Source of the DNA: Pseudomonadota bacterium
GTDB taxonomy: Bacteria; Pseudomonadota; Gammaproteobacteria; Magnimaribacterales; D2472
Length of the DNA stretch: 10,561 nucleotides
Reading direction: 5' to 3'
Assembly: GCA_010024215.1 (NCBI GenBank)
Contig: RGHK01000019.1
Location: forward strand, 1 to 10,561
The first letter of the stretch is position 1; each line of letters begins with the position of its first letter. Shown here piece by piece: positions 1 through 4,416 of the stretch. The notes under the pieces are model-generated. The model was not told where the DNA came from. It was given only the letters and a program-made list of their open reading frames with translations, and ran no database searches. The position numbers and the translations under genes are program-made.

Positions 1-1
1 A

Positions 2-580
2 CCGTGGGATTCAATTGACCCAGTAATGGCTACTGCCGAACTTATACAAAACCTAAACACCATTGTTAGTAGAAGAATTAATATAGTTAATAATCCAGCA
101 GTTATTTCAGTTGGTATAGTTAGGTCTGGCACTAGAGGAAACATAATTCCTGAAGATTCAGAGATTCATGGAACCATAAGAACATTTGATTCTGATTTAA
201 GAGCTGAAATTTATGACGAAATAAGACAGGTAGCCTCAGGTGTTGCTCTTGGAACTGGCTCAGAAATTTCTGTTGAGTTTGATGTTGGGGGTTTTTACCC
301 AGTTACTTTTAATGATAAAGATTTAGTAAAAAGATTAACGCCATCTCTTAAACAAGCTGCTTCTAATAAGGTTTATGAAATGACTCCATCAACTGGGGCA
401 GAGGATTTTTCATTTTTTTCAAATGAAATTCCAGGAATGTATTTTTGGCTTGGTGTTAATGCACCAGGAGTCATGGAAGCTCCAGGAAATCACTCTCCAT
501 ATTTTGTTGTCGATGATGGAGCTCTGGATGTCGGACTAAAAGCCATGGTCTATTTAGTAGAAGACTATTCTCAGAACTAA
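2..580 (+). CDS. M20-family amidohydrolase / peptidase, C-terminal part (5' end outside window)
   Basis: The reading frame is open to the left edge (codons from base 2 read PWDSIDPVMATAEL), so the ATG at base 26 is internal and the N-terminal half is missing. The family comprises metal-dependent cytoplasmic or periplasmic hydrolases of N-acyl amino acids and related amides (hippurate hydrolase / IAA-amino acid hydrolase type). The visible part starts at the dimerisation (lid) domain, with SVG.VRSGTRGNIIPED and GTIRTFDSDLR typical of that domain. It then returns to the catalytic domain with GAEDFSFF and PGMYFWLGV, and the late metal-ligand histidine in GNHSPYF near the C-terminus. The usual DDALDVG-like tail follows, here VDDGALDVG. 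The first metal-binding motifs cannot be inspected. The stop is TAA, followed by 78 bases before the next gene. The exact substrate cannot be assigned; the family call is secure. Confidence 0.9.
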   Translation, partial: PWDSIDPVMATAELIQNLNTIVSRRINIVNNPAVISVGIVRSGTRGNIIPEDSEIHGTIRTFDSDLRAEIYDEIRQVASGVALGTGSEISVEFDVGGFYPVTFNDKDLVKRLTPSLKQAASNKVYEMTPSTGAEDFSFFSNEIPGMYFWLGVNAPGVMEAPGNHSPYFVVDDGALDVGLKAMVYLVEDYSQN

Positions 581-609
581 TCAATAAACTATAAATATTT
601 AACCTATCA

Positions 610-623
610 TTAAAATATTTTAA
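610..623. promoter_or_regulatory. 14-bp perfect AT palindrome upstream of the nitronate monooxygenase gene
   Basis: TTAAAATATTTTAA is a perfect two-fold symmetric sequence in the only sizeable gap of the left cluster (581-658). A second AAATATTT block lies at 593-600, about two helical turns away. A possible -10 hexamer TAGAAT follows at 628-633, but no good -35 is seen. It could be an operator half-site array or simply AT-rich chance. Confidence 0.25.
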
Positions 624-658
624 GGTTTAGAATCTAGAAAATTTAAAAGGAGCCAGAA

Positions 659-1624
659 ATGGGAATACCAAATCATATTAAAGAAAATCTATCCATACCT
701 GTTATTGGATCGCCATTATTTTTGGTATCAGGACCAGAGTTAGTTATAGCGCAATGTAAAGCAGGAATTATTGGATCTTTTCCTGCACTTAATGCTCGTC
801 CACAACACGTTTTAGAAGAATGGATTGTAAGAATTAAAAAAGAGCTAGCAGAATATCAAAAACAAAACCCTGACAAAAAAGTTGCCCCATTTGCTGTTAA
901 TCAAATATGTCATGGCTCTAACGACAGATTAATGGATGATATGGCAACGTGTGTAAAACATGAAGTGCCAATTATTATTACATCCTTAAGACCTCCAGCT
1001 GAATTAGTAGAGGCCGCACATAGTTACGGAGGTCTTGTTTATCATGACGTCATAAATGTAAGGCACGCAAAAAAAGCAGCTGAACAAGGGGTCGATGGTT
1101 TAATTTTAGTTTGTGCGGGGGCAGGCGGTCATGCCGGTGCTTTATCTCCTTTTGCTCTTTTAAGAGAGGTTAAAGAATGGTTTGATGGAACTGTTATTTT
1201 GTCTGGATCAATAGGCGATGGATATTCAGTTGCATCTGCATTAGCTTTGGGAGCAGACTTTGCATACATGGGAACGCGCTTTATTGCTACTAAAGAAGCA
1301 AATGCCGACCAAGGGTACAAACAAATGCTTATTGATAGTGCGGCTGATGATATTGTTTACTCCAATTTATTTACAGGTGTTTCAGGCAACTATTTAAAAC
1401 CATCGATTAAAAACGCAGGACTTGATCCCGACAATCTGCCAGAAGCAGATAAGTCTAAAATGAATTTTGGATCTGGAGGAAATACAGATGCAAAAGCTTG
1501 GAAAGACATATGGGGCTCAGGTCAAGGTATTGGAGGCATCAAGGATGATCCAAGTGTTGAAGATTTAGTAACAAGAATAAAGGAAGAGTATAATAAAGCT
1601 AGAATAGAGTTTAACGAAAAATAA
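659..1624 (+). CDS. Nitronate monooxygenase (NMO / 2-nitropropane dioxygenase family), FMN-dependent
   Basis: This is a 321-residue TIM-barrel flavoenzyme. Family members oxidise alkyl nitronates or propionate-3-nitronate to the carbonyl compound and nitrite, using FMN and O2 in the cytoplasm; some relatives instead act on other substrates. Sequence support: an N-terminal PVIGSPLFLVSGPELV strand and loop, AGIIGSFPALNAR (35-47), the active-site GAGGHAG with the catalytic His at 158, the phosphate-binding GSIGDG (183-188), ALGADFAYMGTRFIAT (196-211), and the C-terminal AWKDIWGSGQGIG (280-292). Length is normal and nothing is missing. The start is fixed by AAAAGGAG at 645-652, seven bases before ATG. 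It heads a close-set gene group with two small proteins and an oxidoreductase. The physiological substrate is unknown; nitronate detoxification is the family default. Confidence 0.9.
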   Translation: MGIPNHIKENLSIPVIGSPLFLVSGPELVIAQCKAGIIGSFPALNARPQHVLEEWIVRIKKELAEYQKQNPDKKVAPFAVNQICHGSNDRLMDDMATCVKHEVPIIITSLRPPAELVEAAHSYGGLVYHDVINVRHAKKAAEQGVDGLILVCAGAGGHAGALSPFALLREVKEWFDGTVILSGSIGDGYSVASALALGADFAYMGTRFIATKEANADQGYKQMLIDSAADDIVYSNLFTGVSGNYLKPSIKNAGLDPDNLPEADKSKMNFGSGGNTDAKAWKDIWGSGQGIGGIKDDPSVEDLVTRIKEEYNKARIEFNEK

Positions 1625-1632
1625 TATTATTC

Positions 1633-1637
1633 GGAGG
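1633..1637 (+). promoter_or_regulatory. Strong Shine-Dalgarno (GGAGG) of the 57-aa small protein
   Basis: GGAGG ends six bases before the ATG at 1644. Good Shine-Dalgarno sequences are uncommon in this window (otherwise only at 645-652 and 3836-3840). This one therefore argues that the short downstream frame is really translated. Confidence 0.7.
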
Positions 1638-1643
1638 GAGCCA

Positions 1644-1817
1644 ATGGAAGCAATAATATTAATTTTAATAGGTGCGATTGCAGGAGGAGCAATTGTAAAT
1701 ATGGTAAATGTCTGTAAAGAGGGCCGAGGCGGTTCTAAAGGCATAACAGATGAATATGTAACTAAGTCTGGGATTAAAAGAACAGCAAAAAGAGAAAGAG
1801 AAGATTATATAGTCTGA
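1644..1817 (+). CDS. Small single-pass membrane protein, 57 aa, unknown function
   Basis: I do not recognise this protein. The frame reads MEAIILILIGAIAGGAIVNM, then a basic, polar tail ending KREREDYIV and a TGA stop. Residues 3-22 form one clear hydrophobic helix with small-residue G..AGG packing positions. The rest is soluble and positively charged, so an N-out/C-in single-pass topology is likely; a secretory signal is also possible, though no cleavage site stands out. The start is supported by GGAGG six bases upstream. It begins 19 bases after the nitronate monooxygenase stop and ends 11 bases before the next small frame, so it is probably co-transcribed. It is too short for most gene callers. 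Existence is fairly certain; the role is not assignable. Confidence 0.7.
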   Translation: MEAIILILIGAIAGGAIVNMVNVCKEGRGGSKGITDEYVTKSGIKRTAKREREDYIV

Positions 1818-1828
1818 TTAATTTATAG

Positions 1829-2023
1829 ATGGCCAAAAGAAATTTAAGAGAGCATTTTGAAGAAGGCTGGAATAAATTATTTGGTAAAGAAGAAGACAAG
1901 AGCAAATTAAGAACCCAAAGCTTATACAGAGCAAGACAATCCAAGATTAACCTTAACGCGGGCACCCCGCATGACTGGGAAGACCTCAAAAAATACCAAG
2001 AAGAAGAAAAGAATAATGAATAA
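1829..2023 (+). CDS. Small charged soluble protein, 64 aa, unknown function
   Basis: I do not recognise this protein. It has 64 residues, is rich in Lys, Glu and Arg, and has no membrane segment. The N-terminal part (NLREHFEEGWNKLFG) looks amphipathic-helical, and the middle contains LYRARQSKINLNAGTPHDW. The C-terminal KKYQEEEKNNE is probably disordered. No Shine-Dalgarno precedes the ATG. Its last eight bases (ATGAATAA) contain the start of the following dehydrogenase, which suggests translational coupling. An antisense frame of similar length over the same bases (1774-1989) is less likely, because the plus frame lies between co-directional genes and couples to the next one. Moderate confidence that it is a real gene. 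Confidence 0.65.
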   Translation: MAKRNLREHFEEGWNKLFGKEEDKSKLRTQSLYRARQSKINLNAGTPHDWEDLKKYQEEEKNNE

Positions 2024-2873
2024 TATAGGTTTTATTGGTTTAGGCGTTATGGGAGCTCCAATGGCAGGGCATCTGTCTCAAAAAGGGTATAACCTTTCTG
2101 TATTTAATAGATCTGCTGATAAATCAAAATTATGGAAATCACAATACAAAGGCGTTATAAGCAGTTCCTTAAATGATTTAGCATTAAATTCTGATGTAAT
2201 TATTTTATGCGTAAAAAAAGATGAGGATGTAAGAAATATTATTAATGAAATTAAAGATTCCATCAAGCCGAATTCTATAGTTATTGATCACACAACAACC
2301 TCCGCAGAATTAGCCAAAGAAATGCATAACATTCTTAAAGAAAAACAATCATCTTTTCTAGATGCTCCAGTCTCAGGTGGAGAAGCAGGAGCAAAGCTTG
2401 GAAAGTTATCCATTATGGTTGGAGGAGACAAGGATATATTCTCCTCGGCTTCTAATATTTTGAGCTGTTACTCAAAGTTTACAAAATATATGGGTCCATC
2501 AGGGCATGGCCAACTAACTAAAATGGTTAATCAAATTTGTATAGCTGGACTAATTCAAGCTTTAGCAGAGGGTCTTAATTTTTCTGAAAAAGCTGGATTA
2601 AATTCATCTGACGTTATTGAAGTTATATCGCAAGGAGCTGCGCAATCATGGCAAATGGAAAATAGATGGGAAACTATGCTAGCTGATCAATATGAGCACG
2701 GCTTTGCAGTTGATTTGATGAGAAAAGATTTAGAAATAGTAAAAAAACAAGCAGAATTAATAGGCGCAAACATAGAAGTCACAAAGTTAGTAAATAACTT
2801 TTATAAAGATATTCAAGATATAGGTGGTGGCAACTGGGATACATCTAGTCTCTTAAAAAGGCTTCAAGACTAA
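2016..2873 (+). CDS. NAD(P)-dependent beta-hydroxyacid dehydrogenase (3-hydroxyisobutyrate dehydrogenase / tartronate semialdehyde reductase family)
   Basis: The protein has 285 residues, the normal family size. Members reversibly oxidise a 3-hydroxyacid to its semialdehyde: 3-hydroxyisobutyrate in valine breakdown, glycerate/tartronate semialdehyde, or 4-hydroxybutyrate. Seen here: N-terminal Rossmann motif IGFIGLGVMGAPMAGHL (4-20), the substrate-loop DAPVSGGEAGAKLG (116-129), SIMVGG (132-137), and GHGQLTKMVNQI with the catalytic lysine at 169. The C-terminal helical domain follows, with RKDLEIVKKQA (236-246). The ATG at 2016 is chosen because it directly precedes the Rossmann strand; an in-frame ATG 45 bases earlier would add 15 low-complexity lysine-rich residues lying inside the upstream gene. 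It overlaps that gene by eight bases and the convergent membrane-protein gene by four. The substrate cannot be chosen from sequence alone. Confidence 0.92.
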   Translation: MNNIGFIGLGVMGAPMAGHLSQKGYNLSVFNRSADKSKLWKSQYKGVISSSLNDLALNSDVIILCVKKDEDVRNIINEIKDSIKPNSIVIDHTTTSAELAKEMHNILKEKQSSFLDAPVSGGEAGAKLGKLSIMVGGDKDIFSSASNILSCYSKFTKYMGPSGHGQLTKMVNQICIAGLIQALAEGLNFSEKAGLNSSDVIEVISQGAAQSWQMENRWETMLADQYEHGFAVDLMRKDLEIVKKQAELIGANIEVTKLVNNFYKDIQDIGGGNWDTSSLLKRLQD

Positions 2874-3238
2874 AACACCATTCTTGAAAATAAAGCCAAC
2901 CCAGCATAAATAAGAAACATCAAGACTACACCATTTTCGACGGTTGCTTGATCTAGATTAATTGATTCTTCTGCTATTCGATAAAAGCTGCTTGGATTGC
3001 CAACTAGCCATACAATACCGATAAGATGAAGAAACATTAATATTGCTACGATCCAATTTAAAGGTTGGTTGGTAAATACTATGAGAGAAGTAATGATTAA
3101 AAAAATAATCTCAGTTCCAAGATAAACGTTAATGTTTTTTTCTTTCCACATATATCGCAAAAGACTATAGCCAGCCTTATAAGCATAAAAATATGCAATG
3201 GCATTAAATATATATAAAAATGCTAAAAGAGTAATCAT
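2870..3238 (-). CDS. Small four-helix membrane protein, 122 aa, unknown function
   Basis: I do not recognise the family. Hydrophobic stretches at about residues 2-20, 38-56, 62-80 and 101-120 predict four transmembrane helices. Short polar loops separate them, including NPSSFYRIAEESINLDQATVE between helices 3 and 4. There is no signal peptide or catalytic motif. The ATG lies immediately after the TAG of the 49-aa gene upstream (TAGATG, no spacer) and has no Shine-Dalgarno, so it probably depends on reinitiation after that gene. It is the last gene of the minus-strand set begun by the regulator. Its stop overlaps the stop of the convergent dehydrogenase by four bases. Real gene likely; function unassigned. 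Confidence 0.75.
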   Translation of the reverse strand: MITLLAFLYIFNAIAYFYAYKAGYSLLRYMWKEKNINVYLGTEIIFLIITSLIVFTNQPLNWIVAILMFLHLIGIVWLVGNPSSFYRIAEESINLDQATVENGVVLMFLIYAGLALFSRMVF

Positions 3239-3388
3239 CTAAAAGTGAGGAGGCTTTTCGTATTTTATTGGAGGAAACTGTGATTTTTTGTTTCCTTTTT
3301 TATAACGCTCATATCTTGAGGTGACGTCTGCGCAATCATCTACAGCAGAAGGAATATCTTTTTTTCTATCTTTTTTATTCCTATCCAT
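3239..3388 (-). CDS. Small basic protein, 49 aa, unknown function
   Basis: This short frame fills what would otherwise be a gap of about 170 bases. It begins MDRNKKDRKKDIPSAVDDCA, continues with DVTSRYERYKKGNKK and ends PPIKYEKPPHF. It is lysine- and arginine-rich with one cysteine and no hydrophobic segment, so it is soluble and could bind nucleic acid or a partner protein. It starts 24 bases after the MazG-like stop and its TAG abuts the ATG of the membrane-protein gene. That exact junction between two co-directional genes is the main evidence for translation. No good Shine-Dalgarno is present; TATATT lies just upstream of the ATG, so a very short leader is possible. I know no family for it. 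Confidence 0.6.
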   Translation of the reverse strand: MDRNKKDRKKDIPSAVDDCADVTSRYERYKKGNKKSQFPPIKYEKPPHF

Positions 3389-3412
3389 TTTTTAGAATAT
3401 ACCCCAGGAAAA

Positions 3413-3829
3413 TTATAAATCTCCCTCTTTTCTTACCTCGCTTCTTTGGACTTCAAATTTTTCTCCATATCTCGCTTCTAATTTCACTTGGTTTTCGTGA
3501 ATAACCTCATATGGATCTAGACCAAGAGATGAGCAAGCAGTAGCCCAATACCACATTATGTCTCCTAACTCTCTTTTCATATGAAAGATATTGTCTTCAC
3601 TTGGAGGCTTGCCTTGTAAAACCATCTTTTTAACAATTTCAACAAACTCACCTGTCTCGCTTCCAAGGCCCAGGGCAGCTGTAAGTAATCTAGGCATTTT
3701 TATATCTGATTCTGATTCAATATTGTCCATGCTTTTTTTCAAAGCATCCAAATCTAAACTTGGCTTACTCGTTACTTTTGTTACAAAGTCGCTGTAGGTT
3801 GTAAAAAAATCTTTAACTTCTTGGCTCAT
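3413..3829 (-). CDS. MazG-like nucleoside triphosphate pyrophosphohydrolase
   Basis: A 138-residue all-alpha NTP pyrophosphohydrolase of the MazG-like group. These enzymes hydrolyse (d)NTPs, often non-canonical ones, to NMP and pyrophosphate in a Mg-dependent reaction. The metal-binding signature ExxE...ExxD is present: SETGE with Glu58 and Glu61, then KRELGD with Glu87 and Asp90. The following MWYWATACSSLGLDPYEVI and NQVKLEARYGEKF are typical of the single-domain form. About 45 residues before the core (MSQEVKDFFTTYSDF...) are less typical. GAGGA at 3836-3840 sits six bases before the ATG and fixes the start. It lies 23 bases downstream of the truncated regulator gene and 24 bases upstream of the 49-aa gene. 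The nucleotide substrate is unknown. It is a single-domain protein, unlike E. coli MazG with two repeats. Confidence 0.85.
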   Translation of the reverse strand: MSQEVKDFFTTYSDFVTKVTSKPSLDLDALKKSMDNIESESDIKMPRLLTAALGLGSETGEFVEIVKKMVLQGKPPSEDNIFHMKRELGDIMWYWATACSSLGLDPYEVIHENQVKLEARYGEKFEVQRSEVRKEGDL

Positions 3830-3852
3830 AATAATTCCTCAATAAATTTTAT

Positions 3853-4374
3853 TTAATTTTTAATGATCTTTGGCATATGAGGGTCAGAGATAAAAGAGGA
3901 TGAAATTTTTAATCTAAAGAACTTATGCTGTGCATCCATTGCTACAGGCGCTGAACCTCCAAATGCATAAACCTCAACCCTTTGTGCATTAGCAAGCGCC
4001 TCTATGGCAGACTCCAAAACATCTTGATTGATTTGTGATCTGACATTTAATATTTCACTAATTGTTGTATCAAAAACTTTTTCGCATAGCTCATGAATAC
4101 TGTCATCATCTTCTATCTCATACATTACAAAATAATCATCTGCAGCTAACTGCTGTGATAAATTAATTTTAAATTCTTGGTATCCAGAAAATCCTAGAGC
4201 TTTGCAAAATCTTATCAGGGTTGGTTCGCTAATTCCCATAGCTGATGAGGCCTCAGCAGTTTTCATTGTTATGACTGATTTTGGGTCATTCAAAACAAAT
4301 TCAGCAACTAATTTTTCAGACTTTCTTAATTCTGGAAGAGTATTTTTAATTTGTCTCAATAATTTTGTTGACAT
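3853..4374 (-). CDS. HexR/RpiR (MurR)-family transcriptional regulator, truncated in its SIS domain
   Basis: RpiR-family repressors have an N-terminal helix-turn-helix (HTH_6) and a C-terminal sugar-phosphate-binding SIS domain, about 280-290 residues in all. HexR controls Entner-Doudoroff and central carbon genes in response to KDPG. This protein has 173 residues. The HTH part is intact: RKSEKLVAEFVL, then AEASSAMGISEPTLIRFCKALGFSGYQEFKINL (residues 40-72). The first SIS strand and helix are present and strongly HexR-like (GGSAPVAMDAQHKFFRL, 139-155). It then stops after SDPHMPKIIKN, roughly where a further 110 or so residues of the SIS domain should follow. No remnant of the missing part is seen in any frame of the 23 bases before the MazG-like gene, so this is a deletion rather than a frameshift. 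It may be a decaying gene or a ligand-blind regulator. It is divergent from uvrD across 42 bases. Confidence 0.82.
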   Translation of the reverse strand: MSTKLLRQIKNTLPELRKSEKLVAEFVLNDPKSVITMKTAEASSAMGISEPTLIRFCKALGFSGYQEFKINLSQQLAADDYFVMYEIEDDDSIHELCEKVFDTTISEILNVRSQINQDVLESAIEALANAQRVEVYAFGGSAPVAMDAQHKFFRLKISSSFISDPHMPKIIKN

Positions 4375-4416
4375 AAGGTTAGAATATCTCTCTTGAGCAA
4401 AAAAATGAATCCCTAA
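4375..4416. promoter_or_regulatory. 42-base divergent intergenic region between the regulator and uvrD
   Basis: Both promoters must fit here or reach into the regulator's 5' coding region. On the plus strand TAGAAT (4380-4385) is a fair -10, but a perfect TTGACA (4368-4373, over the regulator start codon) is only six bases away and cannot pair with it. On the minus strand TATTCT, with weak TTCATT 17 bases upstream, would give a nearly leaderless regulator transcript. No definite promoter is called. Confidence 0.3.
4405..4416 (+). other. Possible 3-codon leader ORF (Met-Asn-Pro-stop) abutting uvrD
   Basis: ATG AAT CCC TAA ends directly against the uvrD ATG, in the same frame. A weak GAG lies seven bases before its ATG, while uvrD has no Shine-Dalgarno of its own. 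It could act by reinitiation, or be chance in AT-rich DNA. Confidence 0.2.

Noticed and set aside
26..580. ATG at 26 as the true start of the amidohydrolase
   Set aside because: The frame continues without a stop to the left edge and the extra residues (PWDSIDPV) fit the family, so the gene is cut by the window edge.
1774..1989. Antisense frame with a leucine-rich C-terminus opposite the 57-aa and 64-aa genes
   Set aside because: It is a low-complexity shadow of lysine/glutamate codons on the plus strand, isolated from any minus-strand gene set.
1971..2015. Upstream in-frame ATG for the dehydrogenase
   Set aside because: It adds a lysine-rich stretch before the Rossmann strand, which normally begins within a few residues of the start, and it lies deep inside the upstream gene.
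3830..3860. Frameshift or sequencing error explaining the short regulator
   Set aside because: All frames between its end and the MazG-like start were read and none encodes the rest of the SIS domain; the bases are absent, not shifted.
4368..4385. TTGACA plus TAGAAT as the uvrD promoter
   Set aside because: Only six bases separate the two hexamers; about 17 are needed, so they cannot form one sigma-70 promoter.
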